In this document: positions 12,204 through 25,013 of the stretch, piece after piece
Layout of the letters: each line of letters starts with the position of its first letter
Position numbering within the stretch: position 1 is the first letter of the stretch
Translations under genes and position numbers: made by a program
Notes under the pieces: model-generated
What the model was told of the DNA's origin: nothing
The model's database searches: none
What the model saw: the letters and a program-made list of their open reading frames with translations, nothing else
NCBI GenBank assembly: GCA_013396525.1
Contig: VWYX01000119.1
Location: forward strand, 1,272,968-1,336,967
Length of the DNA stretch: 64,000 nucleotides
Source of the DNA: Chaetorhynchus papuensis
Taxonomy: Eukaryota > Chordata > Aves > Passeriformes > Rhipiduridae
Reading direction: 5' to 3'

Positions 12204-12295
12204 GTTCGAGAATCAGTAATCAACCGTTTTCTCATAGCAAAACACCATTTCCTTCTCTCTGACCTTGTCAATGAAGAGGAGATTCCAAGCCTGGG
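12204..12295 (+). CDS. CC2D2A: CC2D2A exon w8
   Basis: A 92-nt exon behind a strong pyrimidine tract (CCCTCCCCCTTCACAG). It reads VRESVINRFLIAKHHFLLSD and ends SLG with two bases of the Gly codon before GTAAGA. Window residues 319-349. Confidence 0.97.
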
Positions 12296-14019
12296 GTAAG
12301 AGAGCTATCCTTATTTTTTGCAAATAAAAAAATTAATGTAAAACCACCAACTTCTTTTATTTCTCTTTTGCAAAGGGTGTTGATGTGACTAACTGATGTG
12401 ATTTTGTGTTTAGTATAATAGATAAACTTCCTATCACTGTGTACACCTGTGCCAGTACAGTGTATTGATAAAGTGTGTAAAAACTTTTTTAAGAAAAATT
12501 CTGCTTTTGACATAAATAAAGTGACAGTGTGTAAATAAGATTTAACAGGATATAATGCATTTCTGATGAGCTGATCATAGTTCAGCTGGTGCCAGATTGA
12601 ATATTTCCAATTACCAGGTGTCAGAGTTAGTACCATTATTACTGGTTCTGTAGGCAATGCGTACTTACAGCCAGTGCCTATGCCCTGCAAATATTGTTCA
12701 ATAGATTTTAAACTGTCATTTTCTTTATTTTACTTCCCATGTACTTCTGATGCTGATGCTGAATGTTGTCATATGCTGTTTATGTTCAAAAAAGATACTG
12801 AGTTTGCAAATTACTGCTTTTTTCTTCTAAGATTATTGTTTCATTTTTTACTTGAGCACTTTATTTGGATTTTTGTTTCAAATCCCATACCTGTTGATTT
12901 TTGCATGTATCAGTCATCATTTTTTTGATGACTCTGCTCACTTAAAATCTGTGTAAGTAAACAAGTTGTGGAAGTTATTTTTTTCTTTCATGTGGAAGTT
13001 GCTTCTGTTCGCTATAAACAAAGCACGCTTATAATACAGTCAAAGTGTTTTTCAACCAGCTGTATTAATCTAAACAGTCCCATCTGCTGGAGATACAGAG
13101 ACTTGCTCTCTTACAAAACCCTTCATGCTTGCTTTTAGTTGATGCTTTCTCATCACAGTAGAGAAAAATCTGAGCAGGGCTACAATTAGCTTTTTGTTTA
13201 AAATCAGATGCTTCATTTGTATTTTCTCATCATGAATCCTAATTTGTGCTGGATTCTGTTTGCAAAGTTTTATGGTTACTGAATTCAAAATAAACTATGG
13301 ATTTTTTAATATTCACTTAGTGAGCTATTTCAGTAACTCATGATTTTGTGTTATTTTAACAGTAATTACTGAGGGGGATTTATTATATATAAGGAAGAAA
13401 TGCCGTTGGCTATGAGTTTTTAAATGTGATTTTTGAATGTCTGCAGTTGATATCAATGATGTAAACATTACATACATCTGCATAAACAAAACATGCATCT
13501 TCATTTTCTTGTTTTCCTGTTTGTTTTCTTTTTTCCTTTGGTTCTGCTTTGCCTTGGGTTCTAAGTTCTGAGGGTCCAGGGTATGTTGTGGTATATTGAT
13601 TCTGCTTCCTTTTTGTAGCCTGTTGCTCAGTGTACATAGCTGGGTAGTTAGATGCTTTGCCTCTTCCATACAGTGGTTATCGTAATCTCCTAGATCCCTT
13701 GATTATAGCACTGTAGTTTAGATCTGTCTTGAAGCTGTGTAATTGTCTTGTTTGCATCTTACACAGTTTTGGGGAAAAAAAACCCAAAACAGCCAAACTT
13801 TTTTGCACATGGAAGTTATAATTCCTGAAATATAAGACAGAACTGGGTTGTGCAGTACTAAACTATTGCAACATTTTGATATTTCAGAGAGTTTTGTTTG
13901 GCACTATCAGGAGCAAATATTTCCTTTTTATGTTACTGCATAATTTTCATGTGTCATGGCAACACTAGAATGCTGGATTCTATGCAAAACTGACTAAATA
14001 TCTGGTTTATCATTATTAG

Positions 14020-14187
14020 CATTTTGGGACTCAGCATCTTTAAACTGGCAGAGCCAAAACGACCGTTAAGGCCAAGAAGAAAAGAAAGGAAGAAGGTCAC
14101 AGCACAGAATTTATCAGATGGAGACATAAAACTGTTAGTGAACATCATTAGAGCCTATGATATTCCAGTGAGAAAACCGGTGATGAG
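14020..14187 (+). CDS. CC2D2A: CC2D2A exon w9, start of the C2 domain
   Basis: A 168-nt exon. A basic linker (KRPLRPRRKERKK) is followed by VTAQNLSDGDIKLLVNIIRA, the first beta strands of the C2 domain. The basic stretch could favour membrane or acidic-partner contact (inference). Window residues 349-405; donor GTATGT. Confidence 0.98.
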
Positions 14188-15615
14188 GTATGTTTAAATG
14201 CTTGTTTCCAGTCCAGATTCATTTTCTGTCTTCTGCTGTTTTGAGAATGGATGAAGGAACGGACATTGCAATTCAGCCATGGGTGTTGTTTTGATTCTCG
14301 TGATAAAAACATACGTATATACATGTATCTTTTTACTAATGATGATAAAGAACTGATATTCTGTGAGTTTGTAGATTAATATAATAATTTTTCAGTTGCT
14401 GTGAAATTCAAGACATGTTTTACCAGAAACTGTCTGAAAGATAAGTTACAGCTTTGACAGCATTGTAACTCTGGTAATATCAGATGAATTATACCTTAAG
14501 CAAGCCTCTTGATAATACTCCGGGAAATTTTATTTTATAATATCTTAATTAAATACCAAAAACAAAAATTAAAAAATCCAATTCATCACTGTGGGATGGT
14601 ATATTTGCCTCCTGAGTGTAGCATGTTGGTCTTCTTCTTGATGAACCATTTATGTTAATAGACTGAGCCTAATGTGGCTCTAATTTTAAAGGTGACCTTT
14701 ACATTCAGGCACATTAGGACAATGCCTGAACTGCGTGATGGTGTGTCATGCAGAGGCACTGAACAGCCTGGGTCAGTTCCAGAAGCATGTATTAGTGCAG
14801 TGTTCTCTCTCTCCCCCAAAATGAATACACCTTGCATTTAACTCTGAGATGTTTCCAAGCTGTCCAGTTACAGAATTTAGCATCATCAGCTGTACTGTCT
14901 CTTAGTGTATTAGAGGCTCTGTTGCTCCTGCTAATAAGTTGACACTGAGAAAAGCAATTCACTGACAAGAAAAAGAAGATTAAAAATTCAATTCATTACC
15001 AGAATTACAAACAAAATTAAAACCCCATCCAGTCTTTTTGCATTATATGATATCTTATTTTGAGCTGCTTCTACATGAATAGTTACTCTTTTATAGTCTG
15101 CAATGTGATGTTCTCACAAAAAAAGTTATGTGTAAGTACTATATAAATAAATGTTTTAACATTTATTTTCTTTTACTTCATTCATGGGTTGACGAATCTG
15201 TAATATTGGTATGGATTCTTTTTTGCCATAGAGGCTGTGCCTGAATACCATGAGATCTACACTGTTCATGAATTCTGCAGAGATTCAACTACTTGAACTT
15301 AAAAACCTGTAGCTCAAAGGGATTTTGTGGGGTAGGCAAAAAAAAGTCTGTAGTTGATAAGCTCTTCAGAAAAGAGAGCCTCCAGGCACAAAGTATTCGT
15401 CTGCAACGAGGCTTGTGAGAAGTATACACTCGATAGCCCTTCTTGGCATTTTATTTGTGTTATTTGATCAAATAAATATCTTCCAATTGTTAAAAATGTA
15501 ACAAAACCATTGGGGGTATTTCCAGAATTCTGTATGGCTCTTAGAGAACATGAGGGATTCATATTTTGTAATGAATTCTCTGTCTTCCCTGCTTGTTGTC
15601 TGCTTCCTCTTGTAG

Positions 15616-15721
15616 CAAACTTCAACAGCCATCGAAATCTTCAAGGTCCTTTAAAGAGATGTTTTCAGCCTCTGTGTCAGCTCAGAGCCCACCTAATAGC
15701 CCAGATTGGGCATTCAACCAG
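15616..15721 (+). CDS. CC2D2A: CC2D2A exon w10, Ser-rich loop inside the C2 domain
   Basis: A 106-nt exon, acceptor CTTGTAG and donor GTATAT. It completes Ser, then reads KLQQPSKSSRSFKEMFSASV and ends AFNQ. It is Ser/Pro-rich and less conserved than its neighbours, as expected for a disordered insert between C2 strands. Window residues 406-440. Confidence 0.93.
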
Positions 15722-17100
15722 GTATATTACAAAATTGACATTTTCTGTGAAGCTGTGAGCACTCCTCTTTTCCACAGACAGTAGCATTCACCCTCAGAAA
15801 CATACCTTATTGGCAAGGTTGTCTTGCCCACTCCTTGATCTCCACAAAGAGAGTAAAAAGCTGCAAAAGGTTCAGAGAAGTTGATAAGGATGTCAGATAC
15901 ATGGAACGGCTACTGCCCAGTGAGAAATGGTGGGGCTTTCAGCCAGAACACCCGTAAGTGCAAGTGGAGGAGGAGGAATATGGTAGAAAGGTACAAAATC
16001 ACCAATCAGGTAGACACTGGATACGGATTGACTGCTTCCTGGCACTGTAAGTACAAATCTGAGTGATGGGCAAATGAAGCTGGTAGGAGTTAGATTCAAA
16101 ACAAACCTTCAAAAGAAGGTTGTGGTTCTTCATTCAGCAGTTGGTCGATGCCCAGAGACGTTGCTTACATGTATTGTGGATGAAAGGGGTTGGTTTGTGC
16201 TGAAGTGGGTGTTAAAGAAGTATTTGGAAGAGTGATCCATTGGGAGTTACTTAATAGAAAAATCATTACAGACTTAGAAGAAGTCTTTCATCTGAAAATG
16301 TTTGAAGTCTGGGAGAGTAATAGGAGAAAATATCATCTATGCTTGCTCAGTTGTTACTCTTCTGTATATGTTGGCTGCTGGCTGTTTTCACTTTGGATCC
16401 AGTATGCTCCTAGTCTAAACCAGCACAGTCATTCTTATGGCTGACACTAAAACTACAATTGTTTGCTATTTAGAACTAAATTCAGCATCCTTCTGAATGA
16501 AGATGAAAGACCTTCAGGGTTTTTTCCTCATTTTCTTATGATTTTCCTTCAAAATTACAGCTTTTTGAAATGTAGAAAAGGTTCTGCCATATGCATTTGA
16601 ATGGTAATGAAAGCATTTTTAATCACATTAGGGGTTTGTTTTGTCTAAATGAAGTTGCTTATCTGTCACAGGAGCCAGTTTTAGGGACAGCCAGGATTGT
16701 AGCTGTAGGCTTCTTGGATTACAGATAAGAGGATACAAGTGCACTTTTTTTTCACTGGTAGCTGGATCACATGTTCTGTTTCAGTTACTTTCCTTGATTA
16801 GATAGCCTGTAGCTTTTCCATTCTCAGGAGAAAATGTGGTTTTGTCAGTGCATATAAATATGTCAAGTATTCTGAATACACATAAACTTTTGGAAATGGT
16901 AGCATATAAAATATTTTTAAAAGCTTCATAAATGCTTAGAAGCCCATGAAATGCAATATTTAAGGTGTATTAAAGTTATACCTGGGCTGAACCAGCCCGA
17001 TCACCAAAAAGTATATTTTTCTAAATTAAATGTGTAATTTAATGTGCTCTTATGAATTTCCACAGAGGTCTGTTTCCTTTGTTTCAATACCTGTTCATAG

Positions 17101-17210
17101 GTTTTGGTCCGTCCTTTTGTAGAAGTTTCTTTTCAGCGAACAGTCTGCCGGACAACAACAGCAGAAGGCCCAAGCCCCAGCTGGAATGAGGAACTTGAGC
17201 TTCCATTTAG
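17101..17210 (+). CDS. CC2D2A: CC2D2A exon w11, C2 domain core
   Basis: A 110-nt exon reading VLVRPFVEVSFQRTVCRTTT and then the C2 signature PSWNEELELPFR. The PxWNEE motif is typical of C2 beta strands. The following intron is only 119 bp. Window residues 441-477. Confidence 0.98.
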
Positions 17211-17329
17211 GTATGGCAAAATGAAACCAAATTATTTTTGGTTAATAATAACTTAATTTGAGCGTGCAGATTTATCCACATTTTCCTGTACTGTTCAAAT
17301 CACTTTTTTTATTTATTTAACCTCTTCAG

Positions 17330-17426
17330 AGCTCCTAATGGTGACTACAGCACCCACAGTTTGCAGTCAGTAAAAGATGAAGTCTTCATTAATGTTTTTG
17401 ATGAAGTACTTCATGATGCTGTAGAG
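17330..17426 (+). CDS. CC2D2A: CC2D2A exon w12, C2 domain
   Basis: A 97-nt exon reading APNGDYSTHSLQSVKDEVFI and ending DEVLHDAVE before GTGAGT. It continues the C2 fold; the FDEV segment sits where C2 domains place their second calcium-loop region. Calcium binding is not assumed. Window residues 478-509. Confidence 0.97.
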
Positions 17427-18614
17427 GTGAGTTCATAATTGAAGGACAGTGTACATTACAGAATATTGTGAGCTTTTTGAAGTTGTCAGAACAAAACTTC
17501 TCCATGTAATAACTTTCCCCCTCCTGTGCTTCTCTTTTCTCTATTTTGTCATTCCTTATGATTTTATATCTAGTCAATACTGCAAAGTTGTAGAGGGAGA
17601 AATCTTTACAGTGCTAACCTTTGTACAAATTCAGCTTGTACCACATAAAATGCTGATAGAGTTGAACACATGTATGTAATACTCTTTAGTGATATTTAAT
17701 GAAATTGGAGATCCTAAAATTGAGAGGCATTATGAATTGTAATCTGAATTCTATTCTTAACCTTAATCAGAACTTCTCATTACATATGAGTAATCCAGTT
17801 CTTGTATTTTTTACTAACTATTTTGTTACACCTTGTCTCATCTTGTTTTACAAGCTCTTTGGTGAAATAGTAAAAAAGCCCAAACCATCTATTGGTTGTA
17901 TGTATTAATTTTTTTGAATGAGACAAAAATTGCAAGTACTAGTAAAAAAATTTTTGTAAGCTCTCAGGGTTGGCATAACTCCTTCCCCTGCTGGATCCAG
18001 TGAAAGCTTTCCTAGTCAATTCAGCATACACAAAGATAGCAACACTCAAAATTCTTGAAAACATAACCAAAAAATAAATAATGCACACACTTCACTGCGA
18101 ACAGAATTCTGTCCTCAAAACTGAAATGATGCTTGATGAAGCAGAAGGAAGAAAGCTACGCTCTTGAAACTTTGATGTCATTCTAGAGATTTTTTTTTAA
18201 ATAACTTCTAGGCTGATTGGAAATCTCTGATAGGCAGTACACATGAAAACAGTTTTTCCATTTCACAGTTAGATTTTCATACAATTTTAACTTCAAAAAG
18301 CTTTTCTAAATACTAATAAAATATTTCATTAGAAGACCAGAGCTTCATTTACTTTGTCTTGTGGACTCCTTGTCAGTGTTTTAAGTCCTCCATCACAGGT
18401 TGTACAGGACTTGAACCCTAAAGTGCAAGCACGTTTTCACCATCTGGTGTGCCTGAAAGGTGTGCAGAATAATTCTGCTGCACTAGTATTGGAACTGATA
18501 CTTACAGAAAATTTTTAATACAGAATTTTTATTAATGCCTTGATAAAATTGTTGATTGAATTAAAGGAAATGGAGCTGTCTTACAAAGTGTTATGTTGGG
18601 CAACTTTTTAATAG

Positions 18615-18713
18615 GATGATCGTGAAAGAGGAAGTGGAATCCACACTCGTATTGAGAGACACTGGCTTGGATGTGTTAAGATTCCATTTACTACCATATA
18701 TTTTCAATCAAGG
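18615..18713 (+). CDS. CC2D2A: CC2D2A exon w13, C2 domain
   Basis: A 99-nt exon, phase 0 at both ends, reading DDRERGSGIHTRIERHWLGC and KIPFTTIYFQSR. The WLG..KIPFSTIYF pattern is a strongly conserved CC2D2A-specific C2 strand pair. Window residues 510-542. Confidence 0.98.
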
Positions 18714-19869
18714 GTGAGTGATTTTCCTTGAAGTAAAATACAGAACTGAGAATGGAAAAGGGCTGGAAATGGAGTGTCAGATGTAATTACATTCTTTGTA
18801 ATTGTTAGTTTATTTTTATGGAATTGTTTGAAGATATCTTTGAAACCACTGGGATTTTTTTGACAGATTTGGTGAGTATTTGCCGGTAAGTTCAAGGTTT
18901 TGAAGGGAGAAGAGATAAACAAAACATGCTCAACAGTGACAATGCAGCCTGGCTTCCTTCAGTAGTGAGATTAAAAGCACAGATTTTTAAGATGGTTTTC
19001 ACAGTGGCTTTTGAGGGCTCTCGTATTGCACAGCCTTGATAGATGAACTAGGAACAGAATCACCTAGGTAGGTGAGGAAATTTGACCAAAATTTTTTTTT
19101 CCACACTTTTCATGAATCATCCGATTTTCACCTTTGCCTCTCCCAGTCCCTTCTTTCTTCCATTTTTATAGCTTTTAAAGGGAAGCTTTCTTCAAGAAAT
19201 TTTTTTTGTTAGTTATGGGAGTAATAGTAAAATGTGCACTTCTTCACAAAGGAAAGACTTTTTTTGTCCAGCCACTTATCCTGGAATTAGTATAAGGAAA
19301 CTAATTCTTTCCATTGATAGTCCTATTCTATTGTAATATTGCTGTAGGACTTCCTCTGCATGGCAGGTGCTTTTAGGTGTAGGTCAAACCGTCTTCTCAC
19401 GAAAGTCAGAATCTTCATGAAGTAAGAAACTGAGACAGACATCAGTTGCATTCCTAACAACACATTCATTTGCTCTTCTCTGGCTGTATGGGGCACTTCT
19501 CAGAACCTTAAGGACTTCAAGGCATACTGTGAGCCTCCCGGATTCTTTGGGTAGAGGGCAAATCTATAGGAGTCTCATTTAATTTAAGTGCAGTGCTTGG
19601 TGATCAAAGTGGTTTTCTTGGGCTGTCTGCAAGGCATAACAGAACATAATTGTCATGGGATTCAGGAAAGCATGGGATTATTTTCATTGCTGAGAAATTT
19701 TGGACAGTGTGTCTAACCAGGCTTAGTCCATTTGTTTCTGCTAGATCATTAATAATGTGCTCTCTTCAGCTTGGGAGGTTAATTAGTTAATTTATCTGTT
19801 TGAGGGTTGTGGTTCCCTGTATAATGAAGCTTTCACTGATTTTAAAAAAGGTATAGGTACTAAGGTCTG

Positions 19870-20600
19870 ACCTTCTTCCTTCTTTTCATGAGTCTTTGGC
19901 CATCCTGTGCAGACAATGTCACGTAATGTGACCACCATTGCTATAGGTCAACAAACAAGAAACAACCAGATCTGATGCTCATTTTTAGGGAATTGTTCCA
20001 TGTTGAATGAATGAAATTCACCTGAGAGGTGTGTCTGCTCACAGTCCTGAGAGACTTAATGGGCAGACTTGACATTTTAACAGACTGCTTGCCAATACGT
20101 GTTGAAGGACACAGCCACCATCCACAATCCATCTTTGAGGATTTCCCATACTGATGTCAGCCTCTGCTCTTCATACTTCTTCTTGGTCTTTCTGTTGTAG
20201 AACCAGAGTATCTCCAGAATTCCTGTCAGATACACTTCTGACTCCTTTGAGGAGGTGTTGGAGTTTGTGATTGCCTAAGCATAGTGTGAGTGCTTGTATA
20301 GATCTTCCCAGCAGTAGAGATTCTTTGCATTTGAACAGGATTTCATATGGAATTTGAAAAAGCCTGATCAGCACAGTGGTTGTATCAAGGTGCATCTAGC
20401 AATTAAATTTCAGTAGCAAATGAAGCATTTCATCATCCTGTTCTAATATACTGCAGCAGAAATTTTGAGTGATATATTTAGTTTTCTCCTCATCAAAACT
20501 TAATTTTGTTCTTAAATGTTTGATGAGCCATGCCAGTGAGTCATGTGTTCATTTTCCACATCCACTGAAGATACCCTTTCTGGTAGCAGTTGCCTTAACT
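19870..20600 (-). pseudogene. Possible decayed coding fragment (unidentified)
   Basis: On the minus strand, protein-like segments such as WEILKDGLWMVAVSF and EILWFYNRKTKKKYEEQ (about 20,085-20,240) appear in one frame, with stops and other frames open on either side. There are no splice signals matching a live gene and I cannot name a parent. It may be a processed pseudogene or chance. Confidence 0.25.
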
Positions 20601-21312
20601 GTGTCTGAATCAGGAGCTTAATATTTTTGCTTTTCTCCTAAAAGTGGGTACTTCCACTGTTGTAACCTGCCCAAGCAAGTGTGGAGCCTGCCATCTCTTG
20701 TCTCACCCAGCCCTTCACAAAGACCTTACTCTCTGGTTGTGGTGGCAGGGGGAGCTGCAAAGGGCTGGTGAGTCTGTCAGGGCACTTCTGTGGGGAAGCT
20801 GGATAAATGGGCCCAGTTCCACCCAAGAAGCATCAGGAGGTTCTGTATGGAAGGAGTTCCATCTCTGAGATACTGGAACATCATTCCCACATCTTTTTTT
20901 TGTAAAAGCCCTCTGCCTTGAGAAGCATAGTCCTGCAACCCATATTTTGCCTTTTTTTTCATTTTCCAGGTAAATAGAGCCATGCAAAGTTTGCTTTTTG
21001 AAAGAAAAATAGTGAAAAGCTGGCACTGTGTCTGTGAACTAGTGTGTATGATTTCCATTTTATTAAATATTAGTGTTCATCATATGCAAGAGAGGCTGAA
21101 CTCAAGTTGTGATTAATATATTTAATAATGTGATGTCTTGTGTTTTCCGCACAGTTAATCAACATAAATATCATATTCTCTCATTTTATTATTTTGTAAC
21201 TTAAAGTAACAATCAAAAGAAGAAAATATGTGGACACAAGTAGGAATTTATGTGAGAGGGAACTTTTGCTTTTTTGCTTTTAATGAGAAGTATTTCTCTA
21301 TATCTATTGTAG

Positions 21313-21489
21313 ATTGATGGTACATTTAAGGTCAATATTCCTCCAGTCCTCCTTGGCTACAGCAAAGAAAAGAACCTGGGAATGGAGAGAGGTTATGATT
21401 CTGTACGAAATCTGAGTGAGGGCTCGTATATAACACTGTTTATTACCATTGAACCACAGCTCATCCCTGGAGAGCCTGTCAGAGAGAAG
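21313..21489 (+). CDS. CC2D2A: CC2D2A exon w14, end of the C2 domain
   Basis: A 177-nt phase-0 exon reading IDGTFKVNIPPVLLGYSKEK and SLSEGSYITLFITIEPQL-like sequence (here NLSEGSYITLFITIEP), ending PVREK before GTACCT. It closes the C2 domain; the 1.9-kb intron that follows contains the microexon candidate. Window residues 543-601. Confidence 0.98.
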
Positions 21490-22264
21490 GTACCTCATCA
21501 GTAATTCATCATACTCCTGCTCATTGTTTCCAGTGGTGCAGTTCTTGAGATGCATATTAATAGGTCTCCTTAGTGTACCAAAGCACATGACTGCAAGTAC
21601 AGGACCTTCGTACAAATTCAGAGTGATTTATTTCAGATTTTTTTATCTCAGTTCAATTTAATTAGATGCACCATTAAGTGAGATGTGCACTTAATGCATG
21701 AGAAATAACTTTGCTCAGGTATCTAATTTTAGTCTTAAGAGAAAGCAAATTTGCATTCACATCTGTGAGCATGTAGTTTTTCCCTGTACTTTTGTAAACA
21801 ATAAAGCATTCACGTGAGTATTTGTGAACAGTGGATAAAAAGGAGGTGGCAGGTGCAAAGAGTATTTCCTTGCTTCTGTGTTTATACTGTTCAAATGAGC
21901 ATTTATTATTTATGGCTTCACGCATGCCTCCAGACCTTGAAGATAATTTCCAAACAGCAGCTGCTATTTTTTTCAGTTTCATTAGTAAACCAGAAGTGCC
22001 TTAGACTAACAACAATAGTTGTTACAATTTTTTGCTGCAACTCTCCAGATGCAACACTTATTATAGAAAGAGTCTGGCGTAAAATGAAAATAACTAACTA
22101 ATTTGCCATCCTTTCTTCCTATTCCTGGCCTGCAGATAATTTGAAATGCTTGTGTAGTGTTTTAGGATGCTAAGCATCATTTTACTTTAATTTTATTGTA
22201 CTTTTTTTGTTTCTTTACTTATTTTTCCTCTCTTTCCTGCTGTCCTTCCTGAACCTCTATATAG

Positions 22265-22285
22265 ATGAATGAAATGCTTAAGAAG
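22265..22285 (+). CDS. CC2D2A: Candidate 21-nt CC2D2A microexon (MNEMLKK)
   Basis: A 21-nt segment is flanked by a long pyrimidine tract ending TATATAG and by a weak donor, GTACAA. Both flanking introns are phase 0, so inclusion would insert MNEMLKK between VREK and FDTQ with no frame change. Microexons of 3-27 nt in ciliary genes are known to be included in neurons or photoreceptors through SRRM3/4 and Musashi proteins, and I recall a photoreceptor-specific Cc2d2a exon in mouse. Whether this is the orthologous exon is an inference. Confidence 0.55.
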
Positions 22286-23369
22286 GTACAACATTAACAA
22301 ATCAGTTGAGATATTCCTGTTGTTCCCAGTTTAAGATTTAGCTTGGGTTTGGGCCATTCAGCAACCTTTTTGCAGTTTGTGTTACTTGACTGTGACATAG
22401 TAATTGTTTATTTGCCAGTAATATTTGCAGTAAATTGCTACATTTAAATTTACAGTGTGCCAGAGGCTGTATTTTTCTGCTGTTAATTGTGGTTGAGAAG
22501 AATCACCACTGTGTGCCTTCTCTGCTAACTTGTAGGTCTAGCTGCGGGGCAGTGCCCAGCTGTGCCACCTCAGGTTAGTTTGAGAAGAAGAGTAACAAAT
22601 GACAAAAGTGGCTTATTTTAAACAAAAATATTATGAAAGATGAACTTTAATTCTCAGCACCACTAGAAGTATACAAGGAATTCTAAGTAGATAATTTTGA
22701 CCAATCCTAATACCTATAAAAGATTACATCTTAGGTAACATGACAAAATATTTGTCATTGTTATATAATTAATATGTTCCTTTGAGTCCTACGTTTGCTT
22801 CTGAAAAATCTCATTTAAAAATGTGGAAATTTTAGACACCTCTGAATTATAAGGATTCATCTGAAAATCACTTGAACCTTCTCTGCAAATATTTTGGCAT
22901 TGAGCAGAGTTGTTGCAGTATTACTTATATAAAAATCACTGGGATTTTATGCATGATGTCAGTTGTGGTTTTAATGGAGTGCTATGGGAATAGCACATGG
23001 GATTAGTACCTAACCATAATTGTTTACTTTTGACTTAATATATGGTGTGAAATCCTTATCCCCACAGTGTTACTTGGCCATAACTTCCACTACATTTTTC
23101 AGTACTTTAATAAAGCCAGCTTATACATATAGATCATTATGGGCATTCATAAGTAAATGCAAATTACCTGATTTTCCATTGCCTTGACCTTTCTTATATA
23201 TCTGTAAGCAAAACTTTATACTACAAGGCAAGTGAAAAAGGCTATTAGGAAAGAATTTAATAGTCTTTTTATTGTCCTCTAAATGGTGAAATATGGCCAA
23301 ATATAGTAAAGACTTAAGTCCAAACTTTAAATAAAACTGCTTTTTTATAAATTCTACTGTCTTTTGAAG

Positions 23370-23573
23370 TTTGATACCCAAGAAGATGAGAAATTGCTCC
23401 AGGCAGCAGAAAAATATGAAGCTGAATGTACATCAAAGTTTCCAAGCCGCCAGTGCCTAACAACTGTCATTGACCTTGATGGGAAAACAGTTTTTATTAC
23501 CAGATATATCAAACCTCTGAATCCACCACAGGAGCTTCTTGATGCTGTCCCAGATAAATCTCAAACAGCAGCA
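23370..23573 (+). CDS. CC2D2A: CC2D2A exon w15
   Basis: A 204-nt phase-0 exon reading FDTQEDEKLLQAAEKYEAEC, then RQCLTTVIDLDGKTVFITRY and ending KSQTAA before GTAAGT. It links the C2 domain to the TGL region. Window residues 602-669. Confidence 0.98.
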
Positions 23574-24041
23574 GTAAGTACTTAGAAAAGATTGTAAAGT
23601 CTCTGGGATACAGATTTCAAGATGTTTGTTTGTTTGCCTGTGCATGTGCACATAAGCAAAACCCAGCTTTGTGTCTCTCCTGTACAGCTGCACTTTTTGC
23701 AAAGGAAAAACTACAGATACAAAATAAAGTAGTAGTTATTATGTGTAATACACAGTAAGTCCAACTATAATGATACTGTAAAATAGTATTTGTCTTCTGA
23801 GGGGAAAAAAGTAAATATATTAATGAGTATTGTCCTTTAAAAGACAAAGAATTATGCCAAACCACAATGGCAGTAAATTTTATCAGTCTTTGATACAAGT
23901 TATAAAATGAGCTAACTGCTACTGTAATGAGGTTATTCAGTGTTTTGTCATTGAGTGGAAACAGCAATATCCTTCACATCCAGTATAACACCAGAGCATT
24001 GTGAATTAAAGGATGACTTGCTCTGTTTTGTTTTCTTGCAG

Positions 24042-24131
24042 GAACTGGTGGCTCGTTATGTTGCTTTGATTCCTTTTTTGCCAGATAGTGTGTCATTTGC
24101 TGGAATTTGTGATTTATGGAGTACATCAGAT
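24042..24131 (+). CDS. CC2D2A: CC2D2A exon w16, start of the TGL-like region
   Basis: A 90-nt phase-0 exon, acceptor TTCTTGCAG and donor GTAAGC. It reads ELVARYVALIPFLPDSVSFA and ends CDLWSTSD. Window residues 670-699. Confidence 0.98.
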
Positions 24132-24164
24132 GTAAGCAATGCATTAAACAGAAGTTCTTTATCC

Positions 24165-24262
24165 TCTTGAATGTGATTGTAACATCCTAGTGGCCACTGG
24201 GTTTGGGGGGAGGTTGTAGTAGATTAGCTCGAGGTCCCTTCAGACCTAAATTATTCTGTGAT
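24165..24262 (+). mobile_element. CR1 LINE 3' tail, plus strand
   Basis: About 100 bp match the CR1 3' end: a decayed GGTTGGACTAGATGATCT-type block, then AGGTCCCTTCAGACCTAAAT and TATTCTGTGATGCTG. It sits 34 bp after a CC2D2A exon. Confidence 0.7.
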
Positions 24263-24899
24263 GCTGTTATTGTGAGGACTATTTTTCTTTGAGCCATTTA
24301 TTTCAAATAATAAGGTCCAAAGCTTGAAAAAAGTTGCTCATTCTAATCTGAGCCAAAAATTTTATCTTTGATAGGTTGAAAGTAGCTAAGAATACCTTAG
24401 GGCTTTAAAGCATCTCCTGTTTTTTCTGTTATAAACCAGTCCATAATGTCATAGTCATGCACAAGTGAAGGGATGTTGACTGATGGAGACTTTACAACTA
24501 GACTTAAACCAGATCGTTGTCATTCCAGGGAACTGCAGAAAAGACATTCATGTAGTGTCAGCAATAATGGGATATTTAGCCTTCCATGTCACATAAATCC
24601 TGTCATTTAGAGAATAACGGCAGACATTGTTGATCATTGTTGAAGTTTTTATCATCTCAGAACTTTCCTGAAAAACTGTCTTTCTAAAAAAGACAAAGAC
24701 CCTGGTTCTTGTAATAAAATCTCAGGTCTCATGGATTCTCACACCATTCACTCTTCATCCTGTGTGTTGAAGCAGTGACCAATAAACAGTAAAGATCAGT
24801 TGCAAAGATCTGAGAGGACTCCCTGCTTCAGATGTGTTAAGAAACATTATCAAATGTTGTAAGTTGGTAAGACTTTTTTTTTTTTAATACCTCAATTAG

Positions 24900-25013
24900 C
24901 AATTTCTTTATCTTCTGGCGGGAGATGAGGAAGAACACGCCGTGCTCTTGTGTAATTATTTTCTTGGTATGGGGAAAAAATCCTGGCTTATCATTGGAAA
25001 TGCTATTCCTGAG
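24900..25013 (+). CDS. CC2D2A: CC2D2A exon w17, degenerate TGL active-site helix
   Basis: A 114-nt phase-0 exon reading QFLYLLAGDEEEHAVLLCNY and ending GNAIPE before GTAAGA. GDEEEHAVLL lines up with the transglutaminase-like GDCEDHA helix, but Glu (window residue 709) replaces the nucleophilic Cys, as in the human protein. The domain is therefore probably a structural pseudo-enzyme (inference, in line with published descriptions of CC2D2A and CEP76). Window residues 700-737. Confidence 0.98.

Noticed and set aside
12268..12690. 140-residue minus-strand frame
   Set aside because: It overlaps the end of CC2D2A exon w8 and intron on the opposite strand and has no family resemblance.
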